A DNA stretch of 49,975 nucleotides from Bacteroidota bacterium (GCA_016718875.1 JADKBL010000028.1:1-49975), one strand, 5' to 3'; numbered from the stretch's first letter, positions 9,228 to 18,900 are shown. Translations and numbers: made by a program. Notes: a model not told the origin generated them from the sequence alone.

Positions 9228-11491
9228 TAATACGGATCCACATCCACCGCTATCCTCAGAGCTGATGCCCCCTTCTCCTTCTCAACCCTTTCAATAGCTT
9301 CAGTTATAAGCTGTTTTGCTTTTGCCGGGGGCTTTTCCCTTTCTATCTTAATGAGGATTGTCTTGATATACCACAGCTGTACCTGTGATATTACCGGCGA
9401 TTCCGGACCGAGAACCCTTTTCCCGAAAAGTTGTTTCAGATCTTTGCCAAGGATTTCTGAATAGTGATTAAGAAGCGCCCGGTCCTTATGTTTTATATTG
9501 ATCCTTACCATTCTGCTGAACGGAGGGTAGTTGAACGATTTCCTTTCCTCAGCCTGCATCCTGAACATGCCTTCATAATCATGCCTGAGCACAAGTCTTA
9601 TTATTCTGTTATCGGGATCTGATGTCTGAATAACAACCCTCCCCTGCTTACTTCTCCTACCGGCTCGTCCGCTTACCTGTTCAAGCATCTGGAAGCTGCG
9701 TTCATGAGCCCTGAAATCAGGATAATGAAGCAGGTTATCTGCATTCAGGACACCTACAACTGTCAGATTCTCAAAGTCGAGTCCCTTGGAAATCATCTGG
9801 GTACCAATAAGGATATCGATCCGTCGCTCCTCAAATGCTTTGATGATCCTGTTGAATGAGTTCCTGCTGCGGGTAGTATCCTGATCCATTCTCGCGACCC
9901 TGGCTGATGGAAATACCAGTTTTATTTCATCCTCAATTTTTTCAGTACCGAATCCCCTTGTAACCATTCCTGTGGAACTGCAATTTCCGCATTTTGAGGG
10001 CATACCGGTGTTGTATCCGCAATAGTGACAAACCATACGGTTTATCGATTTATGGTAGGTAAGGTTTACTGCACATTGTATACAGACCGGTATCCATCCA
10101 CATTCTGAACATTCAATATAGGGTGAAAAACCACGGCGGTTCTGAAAAAGAATTATCTGCTCCTCTTTCCCGAGTGCATCATCCATTGCGTGAAGCAGTT
10201 CAGGAGTAAAATGCGATACCATCATTTTTCTCTTATAAGCTTCCCTCGTATTTGCAAGTATGATTTCAGGAAGCTTGATCAGACCGTATCGCTCCTTAAG
10301 CTCAGCCAAACCATATTTACCGGTCACGGCATTATTATAACTCTCTATTGAAGGAGAAGCAGAGCCCAGTATTGTTTTCGCATTATGAAGAGCTGCAAGC
10401 ATTATAGCAGAATCGCGCGCATGATATCTGGGTGCCGGATCATGTTGTTTGTATGATCCGTCATGCTCTTCATCAATAATAACAATTCCCAGATTTTTAA
10501 ATGGAAGAAAAAGTGATGATCTTACCCCGAGTATAAGCCTGTAATTTCCGGATGGATCATCTCCTGCAACCTTTCTCCATATTTCCACTCTCTCCGCATC
10601 ACTCAGCTTTGAATGATATACTCCTGTCTGATCCCCAAAATGATACTTTAGCCTTTCTATAATCTGTGTTGTAAGAGCAATCTCAGGCAGCATATATAAT
10701 ACCTGTCTGCCCTTCCTTAGCTGCTCCTCGATAAGATGGATGTAGATCTCTGTTTTTCCACTGGAGGTAACTCCGTGCAAGAGCACTATATCCTTTTCAT
10801 TCAGCTGTTTCTTTATCGATTCATAGGCAACTAATTGTGCCTCACTCAGTTTCTTAACAGGTTTGGTGTTTATTCCGCTTGCTGCAATCCTTGACACTGG
10901 TTGAGAATAAGATAACAATATCCCTTTTAAGATAAGAGTATCCAGGGTATTGGGAGCGGCATGAGCCTCCGAAAGGAGAACTGACTTTCTCACAATTGTC
11001 TCTGTTATTCCTGAAACGTAACCTGACAGAGACAGATATGTAATGAGCAGTTCCTGTTGCCGGGGTGCTTTTTTAAGTGAGTCAAGGAACTTATTCAGTT
11101 CATCATCAGTGAAATTCCGTACAAGCTTTATGCATGTCTCCTGCTTTGGTTTAAAACTGTTAAGGCTTATTTCTGAAGGAAGTGCAGCCTTCATGACCTC
11201 ACCTTCACCGCACATGTAATACTCTGATATCCAGCTCCATAATTTTAACTGAAACTCATTGATAGAGGGTGAGTTATCAATAAGATCCTTTATTATCCTG
11301 ACATTCCTAAATTCCGGCTTATTGCTGGAAATTGCACATACTATCCCGGTATAGAGTCGGTTGCTTCCAAAAGGTACAATAACTCTCATTCCGGGTTGTA
11401 AAATGTCTGCGATACCTCCAGGCACCTCATAGGTGAAACGGCCTCTCACTGCAAGAGGCAGAATAATATCAGCATAGAGAGTTTGTGTCAT
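9227..11491 (-). CDS. priA: Primosomal protein N' (replication restart helicase)
   Basis: A 754-residue superfamily 2 DNA helicase that recognises stalled forks and reloads the replisome. Visible parts are the N-terminal DNA-binding region (ADIILPLAVRGRFTYEVP), Walker A GVTSSGKT at about 240-247, the DEEH box at 340-343, the PriA zinc-binding insert with paired cysteines (CSECGWIPVCIQC and CHYCG ... CGNC) at about 445-490, helicase motifs V and VI (GTQMISKGLDFENL, QVSGRAGR) and the C-terminal domain ending VDVDPY. The histidine kinase gene upstream ends 41 bp before its start. All key motifs are intact. Confidence 0.95.
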   Translation of the reverse strand: MTQTLYADIILPLAVRGRFTYEVPGGIADILQPGMRVIVPFGSNRLYTGIVCAISSNKPEFRNVRIIKDLIDNSPSINEFQLKLWSWISEYYMCGEGEVMKAALPSEISLNSFKPKQETCIKLVRNFTDDELNKFLDSLKKAPRQQELLITYLSLSGYVSGITETIVRKSVLLSEAHAAPNTLDTLILKGILLSYSQPVSRIAASGINTKPVKKLSEAQLVAYESIKKQLNEKDIVLLHGVTSSGKTEIYIHLIEEQLRKGRQVLYMLPEIALTTQIIERLKYHFGDQTGVYHSKLSDAERVEIWRKVAGDDPSGNYRLILGVRSSLFLPFKNLGIVIIDEEHDGSYKQHDPAPRYHARDSAIMLAALHNAKTILGSASPSIESYNNAVTGKYGLAELKERYGLIKLPEIILANTREAYKRKMMVSHFTPELLHAMDDALGKEEQIILFQNRRGFSPYIECSECGWIPVCIQCAVNLTYHKSINRMVCHYCGYNTGMPSKCGNCSSTGMVTRGFGTEKIEDEIKLVFPSARVARMDQDTTRSRNSFNRIIKAFEERRIDILIGTQMISKGLDFENLTVVGVLNADNLLHYPDFRAHERSFQMLEQVSGRAGRRSKQGRVVIQTSDPDNRIIRLVLRHDYEGMFRMQAEERKSFNYPPFSRMVRINIKHKDRALLNHYSEILGKDLKQLFGKRVLGPESPVISQVQLWYIKTILIKIEREKPPAKAKQLITEAIERVEKEKGASALRIAVDVDPY

Positions 11492-11532
11492 GGTGTTTTA
11501 CTCCATGCAAAATAAGAATAAAAACTGAGCAA

Positions 11533-13410
11533 CTAGTTTGGTTTTACAAAACTCGACATAACAGTGATCAGATGATCTCTTCTTATAGGCTTTATCAGAC
11601 AGGCATCACATCCTGCTTCCAGAATTATATCGGTATCGTTTTCAAAAACGAATGCTGTTTGTGCAATTATGGGCAGGTCGGTTCTGATCTTTTTTATTTC
11701 CTTCGTAGCCTCAATTCCATTCATTTCAGGCATCTGCATATCGAGAATTACAACATCAATGTCCGGAAACGTCTTTATGAGTTCGAGTGCCTCAAAACCA
11801 GATCTTGCAGTCAGGATTGAAATTCCGGTATCAATAAGTATCCTGTTCAGGTAAATGAGTACATCTTTATTATCATCAACCAGAAGACATTTTTTCTTAC
11901 GCCAGTCAACAGCTTTTGCCATTGACTCTTCAGTACTCTGGTATGATTTCGACTTAGTTCCAGCAGGCCGGTAGGGTATATGAAATGTGAATTCGGAGCC
12001 TATTCCCTTTTCTGACTTAACATCTATTTTACCACCCATTCTTTCAACAACCTCCTTGGCAAGAGTCAGGCCTACGCCCAAACCTTCGAATGGCCTGTGA
12101 TGACCATCTACCTCCTGGCTGAACTCCTCAAAAATTCTTGCGAGATTCTCTTTGTTGATCCCGATACCTGTATCTTTCACAGTAAAAAGAACATTATCAT
12201 TATCAATGGTATAAATAAATTCAATTGAACCATCAAGGGTAAATTTTATTGCATTGTCCATAAGATGGTTGAGCACTCTCTTAAGCCATATCCTGTCGGT
12301 GAAAACCTGGTCATTAGAGTCACCAGAATTGTTCTTCACATTTAGGATGATTGGTTTATCATTACGCTTTATGATAAGACGTGCATCATCAACCACTTCC
12401 CTCACAAGCCCTGAAAGTGATGCTTCTTCGTAAGTTATCTCAATCTGCGAACTGGCAAGCCTTGAGAGGTCAATAATATCACCAATTATCTGCAGAAGCT
12501 TTTCGCTGTTAAAGTTAATATGGTCAACATAATCCTCCTTTGTTTCCCTGGGCAGATTATCATCAAGCAGCAGATTTGCAAACCCTACAACGCTATTAAG
12601 AGGAGTTCTTATTTCATGTGAAATATTGGCCAGAAAACCAGCTTTAAGCCTGTTTCCTGCCTCACTCTGTATGTTTGATTTGAGTATTTCATCCAGACCC
12701 TTCTTAAGAACTGTAATATCTCTCATAACTGTTATGAAACCCAACACCTCATTGGAACTGCTATGAACAACAGCCGACCTTGTGGATAACACTACATAGT
12801 TACCATCCTTATGCCTGATACTGATTTCACATTCATAAAATCCATGCTTTAATAATCCATCATCTCTCCGTGTCAGATAATCATTAAATTCTGGATGAAG
12901 GTTAGCCATAAACTCCTGCATGGTAAATGACTCCCTGGAAATGCCTGTAAGTGAATAAAATGCCGGATTAGCATATTTAAGGCTTCCGTCTCTGTCATAA
13001 TATGAAATCCCATCATTAACTGATTGCACCAGCATCCTGAAAAATTCCTCCGATTCATAATGCTCTTTTGCAATAAGCTCCTTCTGAAAAGCCAGTTCAT
13101 TCCTTCTTTTCTGAAGGTCCTTGTTTTCATCAAGAATATTTTTATTCTTCTCCAGCAATTCTGAATTCAGTTTCCTCAGTTTAATTGAAAAATAAGTCAC
13201 TAGCAGACTGATTACTATCAATGCACCTGAAATTGTCAGAAGCAGGTGAACAACAGAAGTTGGAATATTGGTAATAGGACCTGCACCAGAAATATGAATT
13301 ACAGATGGGAAAGCTGGTATTGAGAGAATTATGCAGAATACAATAGCTAAAAGGTATTTGGAATACCTGATTCCTGATAGTGAACAATGGTCCGAATCTC
13401 TAACCAACAT
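11533..13410 (-). CDS. Hybrid sensor histidine kinase/response regulator with PAS domain
   Basis: A 625-residue membrane-bound hybrid kinase. There are two hydrophobic segments (about 18-38 and 53-74), a coiled coil (75-115), one PAS domain (about 120-235, with YANPAFYSLTGISRESF), a HisKA domain with phospho-acceptor His265 in ANISHEIRTPLN, an HATPase_c domain (N-box NHLMDNAIKF at 381-390, G1 DTGIGI at 413-418, G2 GLGVGL), and a C-terminal receiver domain with Asp557 in VVILDMQMP and Lys607. The short extracytoplasmic loop suggests the signal is sensed by PAS or within the membrane. There is no separate output domain, so phosphotransfer to another protein or an orphan role is likely. It is followed by priA on the same strand. 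The signal is unknown. Confidence 0.9.
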   Translation of the reverse strand: MLVRDSDHCSLSGIRYSKYLLAIVFCIILSIPAFPSVIHISGAGPITNIPTSVVHLLLTISGALIVISLLVTYFSIKLRKLNSELLEKNKNILDENKDLQKRRNELAFQKELIAKEHYESEEFFRMLVQSVNDGISYYDRDGSLKYANPAFYSLTGISRESFTMQEFMANLHPEFNDYLTRRDDGLLKHGFYECEISIRHKDGNYVVLSTRSAVVHSSSNEVLGFITVMRDITVLKKGLDEILKSNIQSEAGNRLKAGFLANISHEIRTPLNSVVGFANLLLDDNLPRETKEDYVDHINFNSEKLLQIIGDIIDLSRLASSQIEITYEEASLSGLVREVVDDARLIIKRNDKPIILNVKNNSGDSNDQVFTDRIWLKRVLNHLMDNAIKFTLDGSIEFIYTIDNDNVLFTVKDTGIGINKENLARIFEEFSQEVDGHHRPFEGLGVGLTLAKEVVERMGGKIDVKSEKGIGSEFTFHIPYRPAGTKSKSYQSTEESMAKAVDWRKKKCLLVDDNKDVLIYLNRILIDTGISILTARSGFEALELIKTFPDIDVVILDMQMPEMNGIEATKEIKKIRTDLPIIAQTAFVFENDTDIILEAGCDACLIKPIRRDHLITVMSSFVKPN

Positions 13411-13752
13411 ATAAAAAGCTCCCCATACTTTTTAACCTTTCACGCTGCTTAATTATTGCAAGTTACTAATTATTATGATTCAATAAAACTGTAAAACTAT
13501 TCAAGTTCTAAAGATAAGCAATCAGGGACAACTAACAACCATAACGAGCTTTAGTATTGTATTTCAGCCATTTGTGATTTTGTTATCACCTTAAATCATT
13601 GGAACTTAGAGGTGATATCTAATAAGAAAAAATGCTAAATTGCAACTGGTTTGGAAGAGCTGTTTTCACTTAATATTTATATTGTCAGTTTATTTCCGCA
13701 AGTAGCTAAAAGGATTATTAGAATTAGGGAAATCTGTAAAAAAGGAATTCTG
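13411..13752. other. Intergenic region between divergent genes
   Basis: About 340 bp of AT-rich DNA separates the histidine kinase from the CDGSH genes. It presumably holds both promoters. I found no exact TTTG-N19-TAnnTTTG match, no RNA gene and no convincing small ORF. An open stretch upstream of 13753 adds 34 residues without family similarity and was not used. Confidence 0.4.
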
Positions 13753-14265
13753 ATGGAGAAAGATGAGAAGCACTTTTCAGGTGGCAAACGTTACAAAAAC
13801 AAAGATATTACGGTTTACTGGAAACCATCGACATGCGTACATGCCTCATATTGTTACCGGGAATTGATTGAGGTATTTGATCCAAGCAGAAGACCCTGGG
13901 TTGATATGGAAGGTTCAACAACGGAAAAAATAATTGAGGTTGTAAACCTGTGTCCGACTGACGCCCTGACATGGAAATATAATGACGAAACATTGAACGA
14001 TGATGTCAGAGCTGACCAGTATAATCATGTTAAGTTTCGCAGACCTGAACTCATTGGGGCAATAAATGATTCTTTCGATGAGACTCCTGTTTCTGCTAAG
14101 GTTATGATAGATGGTCCCATTGTTATTAAAGGTGACTTCGACCTTAACTATGATACAACACACAAGGAAGTACGTGATGGAATGAGCTCAATCTGCAGAT
14201 GCGGAGTAAGTGACCATCAGCCTTTCTGCGACGGACGGCACAGGAAAATTGGATTTAACGGTTAA
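13753..14265 (+). CDS. Fer4-like (divergent mono-cluster) plus CDGSH iron-sulfur protein
   Basis: A 170-residue cytoplasmic protein from the chosen ATG at 13753, which has an AAAGGA-type site upstream. The N-terminal part (about 10-80) matches the divergent 4Fe-4S mono-cluster family: YWKPSTCVHASYCYREL and VVNLCPTDAL, with Cys28, Cys34 and Cys67 as candidate ligands. The C-terminal part has a CDGSH-type 2Fe-2S motif CRCGVSDHQPFCDGRH (Cys148, Cys150, Cys159, His163), with Arg replacing the usual Ser. Such proteins are thought to act in redox sensing, electron transfer or cluster handling; no partner is known here. A second CDGSH gene follows after 7 bp. Confidence 0.85.
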   Translation: MEKDEKHFSGGKRYKNKDITVYWKPSTCVHASYCYRELIEVFDPSRRPWVDMEGSTTEKIIEVVNLCPTDALTWKYNDETLNDDVRADQYNHVKFRRPELIGAINDSFDETPVSAKVMIDGPIVIKGDFDLNYDTTHKEVRDGMSSICRCGVSDHQPFCDGRHRKIGFNG

Positions 14266-14272
14266 AAATCTT

Positions 14273-14464
14273 ATGGAAGATATTAAAAATAAAAAGCCTC
14301 AGGCAGTTGTCGAAGTTATAGAATTCGGTCCTCTTAAAATATCAGGCAATTTTACACTTAAAGATATTAAAAGAGACAAGGAAGAATCCCCTGGTGAAAT
14401 ATGGCTTTGCCGGTGTGGGAAGTCAAATAACAAACCATACTGCGACGGATCGCATAAAAAATAG
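14273..14464 (+). CDS. Small CDGSH iron-sulfur protein
   Basis: A 63-residue protein with a single CDGSH 2Fe-2S motif, CRCGKSNNKPYCDGSH (Cys46, Cys48, Cys57, His61). The start at 14273 was chosen because it follows the previous stop by 7 bp and keeps the protein compact. An upstream start at 14210 would overlap the previous gene. Residues 13-27 (VEVIEFGPLKISGNF) match the strand preceding the motif in the upstream protein (VMIDGPIVIKGDF), so the two genes share a paralogous CDGSH module. They probably form an operon. Confidence 0.8.
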   Translation: MEDIKNKKPQAVVEVIEFGPLKISGNFTLKDIKRDKEESPGEIWLCRCGKSNNKPYCDGSHKK

Positions 14465-14467
14465 AGG

Positions 14468-15205
14468 CTACCTTGATACCACATGAAAGCAGTTCTGGCT
14501 TCTTTCATATGTAGCCCAGCACCTGCCCTCTTTCTTCATTTCAAGTATAATTTCAGCCAATGCTTCCTTCATAAACTTGTGGTCACAGTTTGTCATCGAT
14601 AATTTCTTAACAACAAACCTCTTATAAGTGATGTCAAATGCGTTACCATACTGGTGTGGGCTGTTGACCGATGCATTTGAATTGTTTCTCCTGAGGTGTC
14701 TGATACTTTCTGTCTTACGGGTCATCGATGTAACTATCAGCTTTGTGCCATACAATTTTTTATCAGAGGTCTTTTCCCTGAACCGCCTGGCTATTTCTTC
14801 AAGAAGTTTCCTGGTGTCGCGTGTCAGATAAGGTGAACTGTGAGTAAGTCTGTCGACAGCATAATTCTTTCCGCCTGTAACCTTTACCAGCTTCCCGGCA
14901 GCAACTCTGTCCCTGATATCCGCATCGTTCCTGCAAGGCACAATACCTCTTTGTTTTGCAGCAGATGCATAGTCGACCAGGCGGTCATTAAGCCTCCTGC
15001 TGAAATCCTTCTGCTTATAATTGATACATTTCCTGCTGAAATATGAAAAAACCCGGTTTGTCGGATTAGCGTTAAAGAGCAGCATAAGCAGTAAAATAAA
15101 GATACCCGCAACAGATATCTTAAAAAGATTAGATGTTCGGCGGCTTTTAAATCTTATCAGGGGTAAACTGAGTCCGAGGAATTTTTCTTCTTTTTCCTGA
15201 TTCAC
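14468..15205 (-). CDS. DUF5715 family protein, M15-like peptidase fold
   Basis: A 245-residue protein with one membrane segment (about 29-46) and an extracytoplasmic domain. Its SPHQYGNAFDITY motif (His184, Asp191) and the later CFHVVSR (His241) match the H-x6-D ... H zinc-ligand pattern of M15/VanY-like D,D-carboxypeptidases, as in the DUF5715 family. A role in cleaving peptidoglycan stem peptides is plausible but unproven. It follows sucC with a 13-bp gap on the same strand. Its 3' end converges on the CDGSH genes with only 3 bp between. Confidence 0.65.
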   Translation of the reverse strand: MNQEKEEKFLGLSLPLIRFKSRRTSNLFKISVAGIFILLLMLLFNANPTNRVFSYFSRKCINYKQKDFSRRLNDRLVDYASAAKQRGIVPCRNDADIRDRVAAGKLVKVTGGKNYAVDRLTHSSPYLTRDTRKLLEEIARRFREKTSDKKLYGTKLIVTSMTRKTESIRHLRRNNSNASVNSPHQYGNAFDITYKRFVVKKLSMTNCDHKFMKEALAEIILEMKKEGRCWATYERSQNCFHVVSR

Positions 15206-15218
15206 TGAAAAGATCCGC

Positions 15219-16412
15219 TTACTTGTTTAAAACCTTTGTAACCAGTTCAGCGGCTTCGCTGAATGTTACTGCAGAAAATACGCGGAGACCGGAGCTATCA
15301 ATAATCTGTTTAGCTTCTACAGCATTTGTTCCCTGAAGCCTGACAATTACTGGGACTTTTATTTCTCCGATTGACTTATATGCTTCCACAACTCCGTTTG
15401 CAACTCTGTCGCATCTTACAATACCACCGAAAATATTAATCAGTATTGCCTTTACCTCCGGGTCTTTAAGAATTATTCTGAATCCCGCCTCAACAGTTTT
15501 GGGATTGGCACCGCCACCAACATCGAGGAAATTAGCAGGAGAGCCGCCTGAAAGCTTGATTATGTCCATTGTAGCCATTGCCAGTCCTGCCCCGTTTACC
15601 ATACATCCGACATTCCCGTCGAGTTTTACAAAGTTGAGGTTATGTTTTCCTGCTTCAACTTCAACAGGATCCTCTTCATTAATGTCGCGCATGCCCACAA
15701 GTTCAGGATGCCTGAAAAGAGCATTATCATCAAGTACCAGCTTACAGTCAACGGCCAGAATCCTGTCATCACTTGTCTTGAGCACAGGATTTACTTCCAG
15801 CAGCTGTGCATCAATTCCGGTATATGTCTCATAAATTCCCTGCAGGAATTTCTGCATGTTTTTAAAGCTGGTTCCGGATAATCCAAGATTAAATGCAATA
15901 TCCCGGGTCTGGAACTGCTGTAATCCGATAGCAGGATCGATCTCTTCCGTATAAATAAGGTGTGGCGTTTTTTCAGCTACCTCTTCAATTGACATCCCTC
16001 CTTCCGGAGAATACATGAAAATATTCCTCCCGGTATTTCTGTTAAGAAGGATACTTATATAAAACTCCTTGTGTTCCGATGGCCCCTTATAATAAACGTC
16101 CTGCGCTATAAGAACCTTATTGACTTTTTTACCTTCCGGTCCTGTTTGCGGAGTTATAAGCTGCATTCCAAGGATCTGACCCGAAATACGGGCAACCTCA
16201 TCAAGCGATTTTGCAAGCTTTACACCACCCCCTTTGCCTCTTCCTCCTGCATGTATCTGAGCTTTCACCACGAAGTAATCCGACCCGAATTTCTCATGGA
16301 GCTGTTTTGCAACAGTAACTGCCTGTTCAGGTGTTTCGGCAACAAATCCCTCCTGTATATCAACATTATAGGCCTTAAGAAGTGACTTCCCCTGAAATTC
16401 GTGAATATTCAT
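15219..16412 (-). CDS. sucC: Succinyl-CoA synthetase (ADP-forming) beta subunit
   Basis: A 397-residue ATP-grasp protein starting MNIHEFQGKSLLKAYNV. It contains KAQIHAGGRGKGGGVKLAKS (ATP-grasp loop), LEVNPVLKTSDDRILAVDCKL (metal and nucleotide site), CMVNGAGLAMATMD, DVGGGA, and NIFGGIVRCDRVANGV (CoA-ligase region). It forms the alpha/beta TCA-cycle enzyme that interconverts succinyl-CoA and succinate with substrate-level phosphorylation. No sucD is present in this window, so the alpha subunit must be encoded elsewhere. It is transcribed away from the neighbouring RNA methyltransferase. Confidence 0.95.
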   Translation of the reverse strand: MNIHEFQGKSLLKAYNVDIQEGFVAETPEQAVTVAKQLHEKFGSDYFVVKAQIHAGGRGKGGGVKLAKSLDEVARISGQILGMQLITPQTGPEGKKVNKVLIAQDVYYKGPSEHKEFYISILLNRNTGRNIFMYSPEGGMSIEEVAEKTPHLIYTEEIDPAIGLQQFQTRDIAFNLGLSGTSFKNMQKFLQGIYETYTGIDAQLLEVNPVLKTSDDRILAVDCKLVLDDNALFRHPELVGMRDINEEDPVEVEAGKHNLNFVKLDGNVGCMVNGAGLAMATMDIIKLSGGSPANFLDVGGGANPKTVEAGFRIILKDPEVKAILINIFGGIVRCDRVANGVVEAYKSIGEIKVPVIVRLQGTNAVEAKQIIDSSGLRVFSAVTFSEAAELVTKVLNK

Positions 16413-16516
16413 TCTACGGAGTATTAATGGTTAATGTACTCTGATCCATATAATTCAATGTCGACAAAATAGCAATAATTCCATTATTATTTAATTATTT
16501 TCGCATAAAAAAAATC

Positions 16517-17047
16517 ATGCGGAAACTCCTTAACTCCGAACTTGCAAGGAAGTCAGTGGACCAGTTCAGGGCATCACAGAAAACACCTTTTACAATTGTT
16601 CTCGATAACGTCAGGAGTCAGAGCAATATAGGATCCGTATTCCGTACTGCCGATGCCTTCCTTATCGAGTCAGTATACCTTTGTGGGATAACTGCGCAAC
16701 CTCCTCACAGGGAAATACAGAAGACAGCACTTGGAGCAACTGAGTCGGTAGCATGGAAATACTACTCATCTACAATGGATGCTGTTGAGGAGCTCAGGAA
16801 AAGAGGCTATATACTGATTGCCATTGAACAGGCAGAAGGAGCAGTGGAACTACAGGATGTCATTATTGAAAAGGGCAAAAAATATGCCCTCATCTTCGGT
16901 CATGAGATCAATGGCGTTGGTCAGGAAATTGTGGATTTATGTGATTTATGTGTTGAAATACCGCAGTTTGGGACAAAGCACTCATTTAATATAGCGGTAA
17001 GTGCAGGTATAGTATTATGGGAGGTCTGTCAGAAAATGATAAAATAA
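16517..17047 (+). CDS. TrmH/SpoU-family RNA 2'-O-methyltransferase
   Basis: A 176-residue SPOUT methyltransferase. Motif 1 is SNIGSVFRTADAF (about 36-48, with the catalytic-type Asn and Arg), motif 2 is FGHEINGV (127-134), and motif 3 is IPQFGTKHSFNIAVSAGI (148-165), which forms the deep trefoil knot that binds S-adenosylmethionine. Members methylate ribose 2'-OH in tRNA or rRNA; the exact target cannot be assigned. There is no N-terminal RNA-binding extension. A strong hairpin terminator follows directly after the stop. Confidence 0.85.
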   Translation: MRKLLNSELARKSVDQFRASQKTPFTIVLDNVRSQSNIGSVFRTADAFLIESVYLCGITAQPPHREIQKTALGATESVAWKYYSSTMDAVEELRKRGYILIAIEQAEGAVELQDVIIEKGKKYALIFGHEINGVGQEIVDLCDLCVEIPQFGTKHSFNIAVSAGIVLWEVCQKMIK

Positions 17048-17087
17048 AAAGGGCCGTTCTTCGACTTCGCTCAGAACAGCCCTTTTA
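17046..17087. terminator. Bidirectional intrinsic terminator
   Basis: The hairpin aaaagggc-cgttct ... agaac-a-gccctttt lies between the converging methyltransferase and TPR lipoprotein genes. It has A and T tracts on both sides, so it can serve both strands. Confidence 0.75.
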
Positions 17088-17107
17088 ATTATATTACTTC
17101 AGTAGTC

Positions 17108-18820
17108 TTACTGTACAGTTGATTTGAATGTGTCATCGTTGAAATATTTGCCAAACTCAAGGTCAGTTTTTGCATAACCTTTCCACTTGCCATCAGTTGC
17201 AATAGCTTCGCGGATTCCATTCAGCATATAGTTTCTGTCATCAAGACGTGCACCAACAACACCTTTGAGATAATCTCTTTTGCCTTTGCATGCATCTTTC
17301 ATGCCATCAAGCATAACTTTTGCTTTGTTTACATCACCCTTGAGAACAAGAGCAAGAGCATTGTTGAAGCAAGGTTCAGCTCCAAAGTAGTTAACAGCTT
17401 TGTCATATTCACCTTTTGTTATTGAAATAACACCCATTCCCCATTTTGATTCAGCTGTTGCAGCTGTCATTGATGTGAAATACTCTTCAGCTTTTACAAG
17501 GTCACCTTTTGCAAGTGAACCCATACCGAGGTTATTCTTAACTACATCATTGTTTTCCATTGCCTTTGCCTTTTCGAATGCAGCGATAGCCTCATCGTTT
17601 TTGCCAAGAGCCAACTGCATGTAGCCAATGTTATTCTGAGCGCGGATGCATTTCGGGAAAGCACTTGCTGCGGTCTGGTAGAATTTAAGCTGTTCATTCT
17701 GATCTTTGGTGAGAGTAGCTGCATAAAGCATTTCCTCAATACCAAGAACACTTGCATCACCTCTCATAGCAGCAAGAATCTGCTCGTCACTGCGGCCTAC
17801 CTTATCAACACTTACAATCATCTTTGACCTTCTCAGTTTAGGAAGAATGTCTGTTTTCAGGTTCTCATAAGCTGCGGCCATGTTTTTGATCTCTTTTTCA
17901 CGAACTTCAGGATCAGCATACATTGAAAGGACACGAAGGATGAGGTCTTTGTCAGCCATTTTTGAAGCTTCCACTTCTGCTTTGAAACCATCCCAGTCTT
18001 CAGCTGTAGTTTTTCCTTCGAAGAAACCGGCTGCTTTTGCAGCTTCAACTTTAGCAAATTCTTTCTTGATGAATTTGTCAGCTGTTACACCTCTGTTGCC
18101 TGAAAGTTTTTCATTAAGATCAAATTTACCATCAGGAGAAGCAAATGAACTTACAACAGTTGTTTTGAATTTACGGTTTGGATCAGCATTTACATCTGCA
18201 ATATATTTTTTGAGTGCTGCGATATCCTCAGCTTTAAGTTCTTTTGGCTGAAGATCAGATCTGTTGATAATGTAGTTGATGTCGGCAACTCCTGTTTCAG
18301 GAATAATCCTGACAAATTTGTCTTTCATGAGGATTGGTTTGCCATGAATCTGAACGAGTGTTGATGTTGCAATAACACCATCAGCAAGTTTTACAGGATC
18401 AAAATCGAGGGTGGTTGTACCTCTGACTGCTTTTACTTTAAGTACCAGTTCAGATATTTTCAATGCATCTTTGTAAGGAATTGCACTGGTGTATGTAAAA
18501 TCTCCACCTGTATAATTGATCACTTTATTGTTTGCCTGAACACTTTGTCCCTGAAGAACCTGCACCTTATCAAAAGCGATTTCACCACCGTCATACTTAA
18601 GAACAGGTGTTGCTGTCAAAGTAGTTTTCTTATCAAAATAATTTGAAGGAAAAGTACCTTTGATTGTTATTGTAACCATACCAGCATGAGCCTCCAGTAT
18701 TTTAGGTGTAACATCATACTTGATCTGGCTGGCATTTTTCTTCATTTTATTCAGGCCGCTACAACCTGTCATAAGAGTTGCGGCAAGAATTAGGATAAAA
18801 AAGCTTCTGATTTTTTTCAT
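17108..18820 (-). CDS. TPR-containing lipoprotein
   Basis: A 570-residue predicted lipoprotein with Cys20 in LMTGCSG. The N-terminal half is beta-rich. Residues about 215-245 contain SFASPDGKFDLNEKLSGNRG, reminiscent of the OmpA-like pattern in which new periods begin after a repeated N-x-LS-x-x-RA element, but the domain is divergent. The C-terminal third has tetratricopeptide units (CIRAQNNIGYMQLALGKNDE, AIAAFEKAKAMENNDVVKNN). Proteins of this shape are common in Bacteroidales envelopes and usually have no assigned role. Its cytoplasmic membrane or outer-membrane placement is inferred from the lipobox only. It is monocistronic, with a likely promoter just upstream and a terminator downstream. 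Confidence 0.7.
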   Translation of the reverse strand: MKKIRSFFILILAATLMTGCSGLNKMKKNASQIKYDVTPKILEAHAGMVTITIKGTFPSNYFDKKTTLTATPVLKYDGGEIAFDKVQVLQGQSVQANNKVINYTGGDFTYTSAIPYKDALKISELVLKVKAVRGTTTLDFDPVKLADGVIATSTLVQIHGKPILMKDKFVRIIPETGVADINYIINRSDLQPKELKAEDIAALKKYIADVNADPNRKFKTTVVSSFASPDGKFDLNEKLSGNRGVTADKFIKKEFAKVEAAKAAGFFEGKTTAEDWDGFKAEVEASKMADKDLILRVLSMYADPEVREKEIKNMAAAYENLKTDILPKLRRSKMIVSVDKVGRSDEQILAAMRGDASVLGIEEMLYAATLTKDQNEQLKFYQTAASAFPKCIRAQNNIGYMQLALGKNDEAIAAFEKAKAMENNDVVKNNLGMGSLAKGDLVKAEEYFTSMTAATAESKWGMGVISITKGEYDKAVNYFGAEPCFNNALALVLKGDVNKAKVMLDGMKDACKGKRDYLKGVVGARLDDRNYMLNGIREAIATDGKWKGYAKTDLEFGKYFNDDTFKSTVQ

Positions 18821-18870
18821 AGTTAAAAGTGTTATTTGTTTAATATTTCTTAGATGTCAGTTGTAATGAA

Positions 18871-18900
18871 CAAGATAGTATTTTTTCTACGTAATGCAAA
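18871..18900 (-). promoter_or_regulatory. Bacteroidetes-type promoter for the TPR lipoprotein gene
   Basis: On the minus strand TTTG (18897-18900) is followed after 19 nt by TATCTTG (18871-18877), close to the -33 TTTG and -7 TAnnTTTG consensus. It lies about 50 bp upstream of the start codon. Confidence 0.5.

Noticed and set aside
13651..13752. Upstream start for the first CDGSH gene
   Set aside because: The extra 34 residues are hydrophobic/basic and unlike the family; 13753 has a better upstream site.
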